This document shows, piece by piece, positions 28,123 to 36,516 of a DNA stretch of 64,000 bases. The DNA is from JAFGOM01 sp964605795. GTDB taxonomy: Archaea > Halobacteriota > Methanomicrobia > Methanomicrobiales > Methanospirillaceae. The DNA is taken from contig CAZSDZ010000009.1 of the NCBI GenBank assembly GCA_964605795.1, forward strand, positions 4,369-68,368, in the 5' to 3' direction. Every line of letters begins with the position of its first letter. Positions within the stretch are counted from its first letter, which is position 1. Made by a program: the position numbers and the translations under genes. The notes beneath the pieces were generated by a model. That model was not told the DNA's origin and did not search any database. It was given only the letters and a program-made list of their open reading frames with translations.

Positions 28123-28917
28123 ATGATACGACACGTAACTCTGCTTTGTGTACTCCTTGCTCTTATTATCATGCCTGTTGTAGCTCTTGAACTATCGGCT
28201 GGTGAATCAAAGCTTACCGCAGTTGCAACCAGTGATGATGGTCAAATACAAGAGAATGTAATTATCGGAACCGGGATATGGATTCCGCAATCAGGAACAG
28301 GATTTGTACAAGACGGACCTGCACGTAATCTGATAGATATCTACGAGGCCTTTACTATTGATGAATGTACAGAAACCGGTTTTTTAGGGACTCGCACGGT
28401 GACAAAAGATGGGAAAGCACTGATAATTCCATGCAATGGAACATTTCTCCCAGATTTTAAAGGATTTGTTCTCTCTGATACCAATGGCGGAGTACAGTAC
28501 GCCAGGTTAGAGGAGCCGGATACGCTTATCCTGTACATTCTCTCTCCGTTTCCCGGAACCGAAGAAGAATCAGCAGGGGCTGAAATCATTCGTATCACCT
28601 TAAAAAAGGAACTGCCTGAACGTGGGATTAATGTGCTGGTAGGTGCCATGCAGTCTGCGTATTCCACAGACCAGGAGGAACAGGCCGCCATCGAGATGGC
28701 CGGAAAAGAAGGGCACGAACTGTATGCCGAATCATCGCAGAATACCGAATGTGATGATGACGGGTGCTATTGTGACGGGGAGGGATGCGAATGTACCGGT
28801 CCTGCCTGCTACTGTGAAGGGGGGAATTGCGAAGAGAGTGATACAGGGTATACCTGTTCAGGCTGGGACTGCTGGCTTTCCTGCAATACCGGTGATGACT
28901 GCTCGATGAGTATCTAA
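28123..28917 (+). CDS. Secreted protein with 12-cysteine C-terminal domain, paralog 2
   Basis: The protein has 264 residues from ATG 28123, chosen because GAGGA lies 6 nt upstream; an earlier ATG at 28102 is in frame. Signal peptide to ~21 (ending VVA). The middle domain matches paralog 1 (TGIWIPQSGTGF, TVTKDGKALIIPCNGTFLP, DTNGGVQYA, ISPFPxxxEE-GAExIxIT). The 12-Cys tail has the same spacing residue for residue, while the residues between have diverged. That pattern means the cysteine framework is under selection. Confidence 0.72.
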   Translation: MIRHVTLLCVLLALIIMPVVALELSAGESKLTAVATSDDGQIQENVIIGTGIWIPQSGTGFVQDGPARNLIDIYEAFTIDECTETGFLGTRTVTKDGKALIIPCNGTFLPDFKGFVLSDTNGGVQYARLEEPDTLILYILSPFPGTEEESAGAEIIRITLKKELPERGINVLVGAMQSAYSTDQEEQAAIEMAGKEGHELYAESSQNTECDDDGCYCDGEGCECTGPACYCEGGNCEESDTGYTCSGWDCWLSCNTGDDCSMSI

Positions 28918-28968
28918 ACGAATCCCTTTTTTAAAAGAGCATCACCGTAGCCAGAGGATTTTTATTAC

Positions 28969-29535
28969 ATGTATCGTCATGAATATTTTCGCGATGCCAT
29001 CCTCATCATAACGGTCTTTTTCTTTATCGGGATTACCGCAGGCTATGTTGGACTCTCTCTCTTTTCAGGGTTATCCGGGGTCATCGCTGAAATGTACGAG
29101 GGTATGGAGATAACCGGAGATCCAGATGAATCAACATTACTCTACGGGGCAAGTGTCTTTTACAACAATGCCCAGTCATGTGTTTTCGCATTTTTGGGAG
29201 GGGTTGTTTTTTCACTCGTCCCTATCGGGATAATTCTCTTAAACGGCTTTTTCCTCGGGGCATCGATAAAGTTACTCAGCCACCAGGGGAGTATCTTCTT
29301 CCTTCCGCTCATCCCTCATTTCTTTTTTGAGATCCCGGCACTGATACTATCAGCTGCTCTTGGCCTTATGCTGGGTCAGAAGGTTATCTATAACCGCATC
29401 CTGCACCGGACCGGAGAACCCATTTTATGGAAGGAACTTGTGAAAACCTTTATCATCTACATTATCCCGATGCTTGTTATCGCTGCTTTCCTTGAGGCGT
29501 ACCTGTCCACGTACCTGCTCTCAATCCTCGTGTAA
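28969..29535 (+). CDS. SpoIIM-like (DUF95) membrane protein
   Basis: This 188-residue integral membrane protein has four or five hydrophobic helices and the family core (NNAQSCVFAFLGGVVFSLVPIGIILLNGFFLG...LPLIPHFFFEIPALILSAALGL). Archaeal members have no known function; sporulation is not implied. It sits 51 bp after the second Cys-rich gene on the same strand, so it might be its membrane partner. Confidence 0.75.
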   Translation: MYRHEYFRDAILIITVFFFIGITAGYVGLSLFSGLSGVIAEMYEGMEITGDPDESTLLYGASVFYNNAQSCVFAFLGGVVFSLVPIGIILLNGFFLGASIKLLSHQGSIFFLPLIPHFFFEIPALILSAALGLMLGQKVIYNRILHRTGEPILWKELVKTFIIYIIPMLVIAAFLEAYLSTYLLSILV

Positions 29536-29564
29536 GTTCTTCCTGGATAAAAAACAGGTAGATA

Positions 29565-30821
29565 TTAAAATGGAGGTGATGAATCTGGCTGTGAGTAGAA
29601 GTAAACCATCCCGGCGTTTGCTTCCGGGTTCTGGTACTCCCACTCTTCATCACCGGTTCGCGCAAAAGCCGGCATTTCCATGTTTATCCCGGGTACAAAT
29701 CCTGTTACATCCGAGAGATCACTCTGCAATGCATGCATGAAAAGAGAGAGCGGGATATCCATCGGGCACCGCTCTTCACATTGTCCGCAGTTGATGCAGC
29801 TGTCGGCAACATGGGAGAACCTGATGAGATGGAAGAGGAATGGTGGCGGGATGAGACCGGGTGGAACCAGCCACGGTTTTTTCGTGGAGCATTCCTCACA
29901 AATGCAGAGGGGACATGCCTCGATGCACTGGTAACACTTGATACACCGGGATGTCTCTTCTATCATATACAAAAGCCTGGTTCGACCCGTTCCGAGCTCC
30001 TTAAACTGCCGTCTCTTCTCCTGTTGTGCCAGATGTATCATCACATCTTCAGTCTTTTTCCGTGCTGCAATTCCACTGGCCGGTGCCGGCTCGAGTACCA
30101 AAGAACCGTCCCGTTCTGCATCAAAGATGAGTTTCCGGCCGCGATCACTGCAGGTCTCGATAAAAGTGACGGTTCCTGCATCGGCACCGACCACCCCCCA
30201 CCTTCCGCAGGCGATGTCACACTGACGTGGTATCATCTGTTCACACCGTCTGCAGTTGTTTCTCCTGGCAAACCCCATCTTCTCAAGCGTATCTATCCGC
30301 ACGGAAACGGTCCTGTCTTTGGAGGTTACCTGATATTCTCCTCTTGCGACCCCGATAGAATCAACAGAGCACGGATCCATGCAGAACGCATCCTGTATCA
30401 TTGACCGCATCCCTTCCGGACTCATCGTGCCGGAACAGGTTAGACCAATCATGAAGATATTTTCGAGATCTACCCTTCCCCGCTTTGCCATCTCATAAAG
30501 AGCCATGGCATCACAGCATTTCAGGGGTATGGCAACCCGGATGCCGGGATGATGAGTCAGGTATTCCTGCAGGAATTTCGTGAGAAGAATGGTTCCTGAC
30601 ATACAGGTACCGGCAGCAGAGACGACCTCACGAGGATCCGACAGTAAAACCGGTACTGCATCGTAGAGATCTGCTCCCCCGCGAACCGTAAAGACCGCAT
30701 CAACCCGGTTTGTTTCAAGCATGTACCGGAGCAGGGCTGATACCACCCCTCCGCAACTTCCGGCCGACACGAATGCCGGATCCGCTGCACGAGCATACAG
30801 GTATGATGCATCACTGTCCAT
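29565..30821 (-). CDS. fdhB: F420-reducing formate dehydrogenase beta subunit (second copy)
   Basis: This 418-residue FrhB/FdhB-family protein has F420/FAD domain blocks (GGVVSALLRYMLE, RRNNCRRCEQMIPRQCDIACGRWG) and two C-terminal [4Fe-4S] motifs (CIKCYQCIEACPLC, CINCGQCEERCPMDIP). The ATG directly follows the fdhA stop with no gap. In Methanospirillum-type supercomplexes FdhB docks on HdrA through MvhD. Confidence 0.93.
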   Translation of the reverse strand: MDSDASYLYARAADPAFVSAGSCGGVVSALLRYMLETNRVDAVFTVRGGADLYDAVPVLLSDPREVVSAAGTCMSGTILLTKFLQEYLTHHPGIRVAIPLKCCDAMALYEMAKRGRVDLENIFMIGLTCSGTMSPEGMRSMIQDAFCMDPCSVDSIGVARGEYQVTSKDRTVSVRIDTLEKMGFARRNNCRRCEQMIPRQCDIACGRWGVVGADAGTVTFIETCSDRGRKLIFDAERDGSLVLEPAPASGIAARKKTEDVMIHLAQQEKRRQFKELGTGRTRLLYMIEETSRCIKCYQCIEACPLCICEECSTKKPWLVPPGLIPPPFLFHLIRFSHVADSCINCGQCEERCPMDIPLSLFMHALQSDLSDVTGFVPGINMEMPAFARTGDEEWEYQNPEANAGMVYFYSQPDSSPPF

Positions 30822-32888
30822 TTAATCACCAGGGATTCTCTCTACCCGCACGGCACATACCTTGTACTCAGGTATCTTTGCTACCGGATCATCTGCATCA
30901 CTCGTCAGGCGGTTTGCTGCACACTCAGCAAAATGGAATGGCATAAATGTCACTCCTTTCATTATCTCCCGTGATACCCGTGCAGGGCAGATAAGTTCAC
31001 CCCGCCGGGAGGTGATCTTTACCTTCTCGTTATCCCTGATTCCAAGAGTATAGGCATCTTCACTATTTATCTCGATATACGCCTCGTTCACCTCGTCCGT
31101 CAGGTTCTTTGAACGCCGGGTCATGGTCCCGGTATGCCAGTGCCAGATTATCCTTCCCGTGGTAAAAAGGAAGGGATAGGACTCATCAGGCATCTCATGG
31201 GGTGCTTTGTACTCGACTGCATGAAAGACCCCCCGGCCGTCAGGAGTCTCAAACCGATCGCTGTACAGGATGGGGGTTCCCGGATGACCCGGTTGTGGGC
31301 ATGGCCACTGTACTCCACCCGGCTGCCCTGCCTGATTCCATGTTATCCCTGCATATTGTGGAACCAGAGATGTTATCTCAGAAAATATCTCTTCTTCTGA
31401 TTGGTATGGAAACTGATCCCCGTACCCCATGACTTTGGCCAGTTCACAGAGAATCTTCCAGTCAGATTTTGCCTCACCTGGTGGTTCCTGTGCTTTTCTT
31501 AATCGCTGAACCCGGCGCTCGGTATTGGTCTGGGTTCCATTCTTCTCGGCATAGCAGGCAGCAGGCAGTACGACATCAGCGTACCTGCAGGTCTCGGTAA
31601 AGAAGATATCCTGAACGACAAGGAACTCGAGGTTCTGTATCGCATCCTCGACACTGTTGAGATCCGGCTCAGATACAAGGGGATTTTCACCCATGAGATA
31701 CATGCATTTTATCTCCCACGGACGTTCCAGCAGGAGACGAAACATGGTGGTTATCTCGTACCCGGGACGAGGGTCACAGATTGGTCCTGCAAATCCCCAG
31801 GAATCTGAGAAGAATTTGTGTACCCTGCCATCAGTTACCTTCTGATACCCGGGAAATACATGAGGAAGACACCCCATATCACAGGCACCCTGCACATTAT
31901 TCTGACCCCTGAGCGCATTTACTCCGGTGCCCGGTTTCCCGATATTCCCGGTAAGCATGGCAAGATTCGCGACAGACTTGACATTATCGACGCCAACCGT
32001 GTGCTGGGTTATCCCCATGGAGTAGAGAATGGTTGCGGTCTTTGCCGTAGCAAAGAGCCGAGCTGCATTCTTGAGTTGTTCTGCCGGAACGCCGGTGAGC
32101 TTCTCCACGTTCTCAGGCAGGTACCGTCGCTGCAACACCACTTTTCTGAGAGCTTCATAATCACGAGTATGATCCCTGATAAAATCCGTGTCCGCCCACT
32201 CGTTCCTTATTATCTCTCCCATCATGCAGTTTAAGAGGGCTACATCCCCGCCACTGTAAAACTGAATATAGAGATCTGCCTGCCGTGCTGTCGGCGTGTA
32301 CCGTGGATCTGCATAAATAAAGGTTGCACCACTCTTTTGTGCCTGGATAATCCGTCTTCCCACGAGCGGGTGCTGTTCGAAGGTGTTGGAGCCAAGACAG
32401 AAGATACAACCGGATTCTGTGATATCAGGGATGGAATTGGTCATAGCTCCATTCCCAAAACACATGGTGAGAGCTACAATGGTTGAAGCATGGCAGAGGC
32501 GTGCACAATGATCAATATGCCGGGTCCGAAGAACCCCCCGGGCAAATTTACCCATGAGATAGTTCTCCTCGTTGGTACAGCGGGCAGATGAGAGGACTGC
32601 TATCTCATCAGGGCGGTAATACCGGAACTGCTCTGCAATCAGTGCATATGCATCAGCATAACTTGATTCGATAAAGATATCACCCTTCCTGATAAGGGGT
32701 TTTTTTAACCGGTCCCGGCTGTTGATAAATTGCCAGGAGTACGTTCCCTTCGGGCAGAGTTTCCCTTCATTAACCGGAGACCGGTAATGCGGGGCTGTTC
32801 CAGTAATGACGTTGTCTGTGACGACGAGGTTTAAGGAACAGCCGGTTCCACAGTAGGGGCAGGTTGTTGTTACCTGTTTGTACTCCAT
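30822..32888 (-). CDS. fdhA: Formate dehydrogenase alpha subunit, full length
   Basis: This 688-residue molybdo- or tungstopterin enzyme oxidises formate to CO2. It has [4Fe-4S] ligands C10, C13, C17 and C45, metal-ligand Cys C132 followed by catalytic H133 (CARLCHAS), the LRGQNNVQGACDMG arginine, and a complete C-terminal cofactor domain (from ~555, TGRIIWHWHTGTMTRRS). The ligand is Cys, not selenocysteine. The operon fdhA-fdhB diverges from fwdG-fwdF-hdrCBA-mvhD across 651 bp, which suggests use with the heterodisulfide reductase. Confidence 0.96.
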   Translation of the reverse strand: MEYKQVTTTCPYCGTGCSLNLVVTDNVITGTAPHYRSPVNEGKLCPKGTYSWQFINSRDRLKKPLIRKGDIFIESSYADAYALIAEQFRYYRPDEIAVLSSARCTNEENYLMGKFARGVLRTRHIDHCARLCHASTIVALTMCFGNGAMTNSIPDITESGCIFCLGSNTFEQHPLVGRRIIQAQKSGATFIYADPRYTPTARQADLYIQFYSGGDVALLNCMMGEIIRNEWADTDFIRDHTRDYEALRKVVLQRRYLPENVEKLTGVPAEQLKNAARLFATAKTATILYSMGITQHTVGVDNVKSVANLAMLTGNIGKPGTGVNALRGQNNVQGACDMGCLPHVFPGYQKVTDGRVHKFFSDSWGFAGPICDPRPGYEITTMFRLLLERPWEIKCMYLMGENPLVSEPDLNSVEDAIQNLEFLVVQDIFFTETCRYADVVLPAACYAEKNGTQTNTERRVQRLRKAQEPPGEAKSDWKILCELAKVMGYGDQFPYQSEEEIFSEITSLVPQYAGITWNQAGQPGGVQWPCPQPGHPGTPILYSDRFETPDGRGVFHAVEYKAPHEMPDESYPFLFTTGRIIWHWHTGTMTRRSKNLTDEVNEAYIEINSEDAYTLGIRDNEKVKITSRRGELICPARVSREIMKGVTFMPFHFAECAANRLTSDADDPVAKIPEYKVCAVRVERIPGD

Positions 32889-33539
32889 TTCCGGGAGATG
32901 ATTATCCTCGTATCCATATGAATAGTAGTACCTGTTCTGTAGTTACTGATGATTTGTAGTGGATCCAAAGGGATGCTGACCTCTCAATGTTCCGGCTTGT
33001 ATCTGCACATTGTAGCGCTTTCTGATATCGGAATTCATTCTAAAAAATTTACCGCATTACCCGGTTTTTGAGAGAGATCCCTTACTGATCCGAATGCCGG
33101 GTTATGATGTGATAAAGAACACGAGAGGTGAGGGCAGGTCAGGCATTGTAATCCGGATTTTGAGGGAGAGGGGTTCTTCCTCGTGCCATAGGCAGTTTTT
33201 ATAGGATGGAGCAATAATTTTGTTGTATTCAGGGAAAAATATGATGGTTTCATGATGGAGAGAGTGACCCGATTGCAAAGCAGAAAAAACGTAATCCAAA
33301 CATTCTCCATTAACGCGCAATGAATTCGGAACGCATGAGAAAGTGTATATACCATTCCCGGAAAGCAGAGAGTATGATAGCACCTGTGTTGTACTACTCT
33401 ATCAAGCTAATAAGAATATCTGAACAAAATTCCATAAAAAACGAAAAATCATCAGGATCACTTCAGAACATTTATCTAGATTCTTTCCCAACTTTTGTTT
33501 AGTCGGTTTTCTTAAATCGATCAGGCTGGTGCGAAAAAA
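32889..33539. other. Long divergent intergenic region, fdhAB / fwdG-hdr
   Basis: No gene with support. It must contain the promoters of fdhAB (left) and of fwdG-fwdF-hdrCBA-mvhD (right). TATA-like stretches are seen near 33190 (TTTTTATAGG), 33341 (GTGTATATACC) and 33468 (CATTTATCTAG). Overlapping short frames on the minus strand (33035-33383) are low-complexity and unlike any family. No tRNA or clear palindrome was found. Confidence 0.5.
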
Positions 33540-33797
33540 ATGGCATTTGCAGTTCATGTTAACATGGAACGTTGTACCGGCTGTAACAATTGTGTGGTGG
33601 CATGTCCGGTCGACGCACTCGAGCTTCATACCGTGGATCCTGTCTCAACCGAGAAGATTTACAAGGTTATCAATGGTTCTGCAGTCATCCTTGATGTGAA
33701 GAGCGAACTCTGTGCAGGCTGTGGAGTATGCGTTGATGCATGCCCATATGATGTGATACAGTTATCAGGACAAGCCCCTGTTGCAGTGAGTGCATAA
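33540..33797 (+). CDS. fwdG: 2x[4Fe-4S] ferredoxin, formylmethanofuran dehydrogenase subunit G
   Basis: This 85-residue ferredoxin has two CxxCxxCxxxCP motifs (CTGCNNCVVACPVDA; CAGCGVCVDACPYDV), matching FwdG in length. It relays electrons to the Fwd iron-sulfur chain for CO2 reduction. fwdF begins 59 bp downstream. Confidence 0.85.
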   Translation: MAFAVHVNMERCTGCNNCVVACPVDALELHTVDPVSTEKIYKVINGSAVILDVKSELCAGCGVCVDACPYDVIQLSGQAPVAVSA

Positions 33798-33856
33798 GGG
33801 GTTTTTCTGATTGTTGCGCAACGAAGGTTAGAGGTTTGAACAAAAGAGGTATCTTA

Positions 33857-35020
33857 ATGACAACTCTGTTTCCTAAATACTCCAAGAAGATTGATGGAGC
33901 CTCTGTTATTATGGAGCAGAAGCTCCTTCAACAGGTAAACAACCTGATTCTCGATAACGAGACCTGTACAGGCTGTGGTATCTGTTCAGAGGTCTGCCCA
34001 GAAGAGGCAATAACCGTCGGAGCAGTCGGAGGTTCGCAGAGAGGTCTCATCGCCGATGGTGCAAAGATCACGGTAGATGAGACGAAATGTTCGTACTGTG
34101 GTGTCTGTGTCATCATGTGTCCGTTCTCTGCACTACGACTGCGAATCGATAACGAAGAACGACTTCCTATCCTCGAGAAAGAGGGGTTCCCTACCTATGA
34201 CAAGGGGACCGCAATAGACCAGGAGAAGTGTGTCCGCTGTACCATCTGTGACGATGTCTGTCCCAGGGAAGCAATAAACCGGGATGTCCCGCTCTTTGAA
34301 GGACAGGACAAGGATGGTCTGCAGAAAGGAAATGCTGTCGATCTGAAAATTGACTTTACGGTCGATGACGAGAAATGTACAAAATGTGGCCTTTGTGGCA
34401 CTCTTTGTGAGGCTATCACCGTCAATCACAAGCCATTTACCCCTGAAACCGGGAAGATCGAGGGTGAGGTTGTCTGGAACGTAAAACTCTGTGACGGATG
34501 TAATGTCTGTGCGGAAGCCTGTCCTGAAGAGGCCATTACCGTCAAAAGAGAGGTCGTCGGCCGTGTGAAACTCGGTGAGGTAACCATTATCGATGAGGAG
34601 TGCTGTACCTGCCGGTGGTGTGCAATAAACTGCCCGACCGAGGCTATCACCGTGAATAAGATATTTGAAGGTGAGATCGAGTTCCATGCAGAGAAATGCC
34701 CGGGCGGGTGCTCAACCTGTGTTGATGTCTGTCCTGCAAATGCGATTTATCTGCCGACACCAAAGCCTGCAAAAGATATGAAAGGAGAGATAGAGGCCAA
34801 TATCGCGGTCAATAAAGATTTCTGTATCCTGTGTGGTGCCTGTATCAATGCCTGCCCAGGTGAGGATATCATCGTCCTGAAGCGAACCAATGTCAGGATC
34901 AAAGGAAAAGAGACCGATCTCTTCAGGAAGATAAAAGAGAAACTCTGCACCCCGAGAACATCACGAACCCACGAGGTAGGAGTTACACCCGGCCAGGTAG
35001 GGTTAAAGGTCCTTGAGTAA
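33857..35020 (+). CDS. fwdF: Polyferredoxin, formylmethanofuran dehydrogenase subunit F
   Basis: The protein has 387 residues from ATG 33857 (AGAGG at 33845-33849; an upstream TTG at 33836 is rejected). Eight cysteine clusters can be counted, including CTGCGICSEVCP, CSYCGVCVIMCP, CVRCTICDDVCP, CDGCNVCAEACP and CILCGACINACP; two are irregular (CTKCGLCGTLC without Pro, and CPGGCSTCVDVCP). FwdF is the iron-sulfur wire that links Fwd to HdrA. hdrC follows after 15 bp in the same operon. Confidence 0.93.
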   Translation: MTTLFPKYSKKIDGASVIMEQKLLQQVNNLILDNETCTGCGICSEVCPEEAITVGAVGGSQRGLIADGAKITVDETKCSYCGVCVIMCPFSALRLRIDNEERLPILEKEGFPTYDKGTAIDQEKCVRCTICDDVCPREAINRDVPLFEGQDKDGLQKGNAVDLKIDFTVDDEKCTKCGLCGTLCEAITVNHKPFTPETGKIEGEVVWNVKLCDGCNVCAEACPEEAITVKREVVGRVKLGEVTIIDEECCTCRWCAINCPTEAITVNKIFEGEIEFHAEKCPGGCSTCVDVCPANAIYLPTPKPAKDMKGEIEANIAVNKDFCILCGACINACPGEDIIVLKRTNVRIKGKETDLFRKIKEKLCTPRTSRTHEVGVTPGQVGLKVLE

Positions 35021-35035
35021 TGGTGAGGAGTAATT

Positions 35036-35611
35036 ATGGCAGTAAAAAAATACGACAATCCTGAACTGGAGAAAAAACTCAAGGATCGCAGATATCAGAC
35101 GATCGATTCAAATCCCGAGTTTACAAAGAAGGTCCTTGATATCAGCAGGACTATCGCCAACATGTGTTACCAGTGCGGTACCTGTACCGGTTCCTGTCCA
35201 TCGGCCCCCCGGAGTTCCTACCGGATACGGCTCTTCATGCGGAGGGCGGTTCTCGGGCTTGAGGACGAATCATTAACGGATCCGGACCTCTGGCTCTGTA
35301 CCACCTGTTATTCCTGTACTGACCGGTGCCCCCGGGATATTGCCCCGACTGATGTCATCATGGCGATGAGGAACCTGGCATTTAAGAGAGATATTATTCC
35401 TCGCAACTTCTTAAAGACGGTTCAACTGATCTATACAAGCGGACATGGTGTTCCGAATAACGATGTAAACCGTGCAGCAAGAAAGAAACTGGGTCTTGAT
35501 GCAGATCCGCCTACCACACATTCCTATCCTGAATTTATCCCAGGCATCCAGAAGATCATCGATCACTTTGGAATGAAACAAAATGCAGACAGAATTCTTG
35601 AGGGTGAGTAA
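35036..35611 (+). CDS. hdrC: CoB-CoM heterodisulfide reductase subunit C
   Basis: This 191-residue iron-sulfur subunit has two [4Fe-4S] motifs (CYQCGTCTGSCP and CTTCYSCTDRCP). It carries electrons from HdrA to HdrB. Cytoplasmic form, without the membrane-spanning part of HdrE-type enzymes. Confidence 0.95.
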   Translation: MAVKKYDNPELEKKLKDRRYQTIDSNPEFTKKVLDISRTIANMCYQCGTCTGSCPSAPRSSYRIRLFMRRAVLGLEDESLTDPDLWLCTTCYSCTDRCPRDIAPTDVIMAMRNLAFKRDIIPRNFLKTVQLIYTSGHGVPNNDVNRAARKKLGLDADPPTTHSYPEFIPGIQKIIDHFGMKQNADRILEGE

Positions 35612-35613
35612 CC

Positions 35614-36504
35614 GTGCATGAATACGCTTTTTTCCTGGGCTGCATTGCCCCGAACCGGTACCCCGGTTGTGAGGCAGCAGCTATCAAGACCAGTGAGAAG
35701 GTCGGAATTAAACTACTCCCACTCAAGGGGGCCAGTTGTTGTCCGGCACCGGGTGCTTTTGGATCCATTGACCTCGCTGTCTGGTACGCAATGGCAGCAC
35801 GCAACGTCTGTCTTGCAGAAGAGATGAAGAAGGATATCACTCTTATCTGTAACGGGTGTTACAAGTCTATCTATGAGGTCAACCATATCCTCAAACACAA
35901 CGATGACCTTAAGGATAAAGTAAACGAAGTCCTTTCAGAGATTGATATGCAATTCAAGGGATCACAGGATGTCTGGCACCTTGCCGAACTCTATTATGAT
36001 CCTAAGATCTGTGGCGTGCAGAGGATCCGTGACAGTGTCACAACCCCTCTTACGGGTGCAAAAGTGGCCGTCCATTATGGCTGTCACCTTATGAAACCAC
36101 AGAAAGAACGCCATTTCGGAGACACCGAGAACCCGATGTGGTTAGAAGAACTCGTTGATGCCCTTGGCTGTGAATCGGTCCAGTACCGGAACAAGATGCA
36201 GTGCTGTGGTGCCGGTGGTGGTGTCAGGGGATATGATCTTACCCATTCACTTGATATCACCAATGAGAAGATGATAAACTTACAAGAAGTCGGAGCAGAT
36301 GCTCTTACGGAAGTTTGTCCGTTCTGCCAGCTGCAGTTTGACCGTGGCCAGATCGAAATTCAGGAGACATTTGGGGTTTCATACGGGCTGCCAATTCTTC
36401 ACTACAATGAACTGCTCGGGCTTGCCCAGGGAATGAGCCCTCAGGATCTTGCATTGGATCTGCATGCAATCGACTGTACCCCGTTCCTGAAAAAGGTGCT
36501 ATAA
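35614..36504 (+). CDS. hdrB: CoB-CoM heterodisulfide reductase subunit B
   Basis: This 296-residue catalytic subunit reduces CoM-S-S-CoB. Two CCG domains are visible: first Cys in FFLGCIAPNRYPG with GASCCPAPGAFG, second Cys in HYGCHLMKP with MQCCGAGGGVR; these hold the non-cubane [4Fe-4S] clusters. It starts with GTG after a GAGGGTGA ribosome site, 2 nt after hdrC. Confidence 0.95.
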   Translation: MHEYAFFLGCIAPNRYPGCEAAAIKTSEKVGIKLLPLKGASCCPAPGAFGSIDLAVWYAMAARNVCLAEEMKKDITLICNGCYKSIYEVNHILKHNDDLKDKVNEVLSEIDMQFKGSQDVWHLAELYYDPKICGVQRIRDSVTTPLTGAKVAVHYGCHLMKPQKERHFGDTENPMWLEELVDALGCESVQYRNKMQCCGAGGGVRGYDLTHSLDITNEKMINLQEVGADALTEVCPFCQLQFDRGQIEIQETFGVSYGLPILHYNELLGLAQGMSPQDLALDLHAIDCTPFLKKVL

Positions 36505-36516
36505 GGAGGATGAAAA

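Noticed and set aside
30822..32888. Possible selenocysteine in FdhA or FwdB
   Set aside because: The metal-ligand positions carry normal Cys codons (C132 in FdhA, C122 in FwdB), with no in-frame TGA.
33035..33383. Overlapping minus-strand open frames of ~90-106 codons in the fdhAB/fwdG gap
   Set aside because: Low-complexity composition, no ribosome site, no family likeness; two frames overlap each other in a promoter region.
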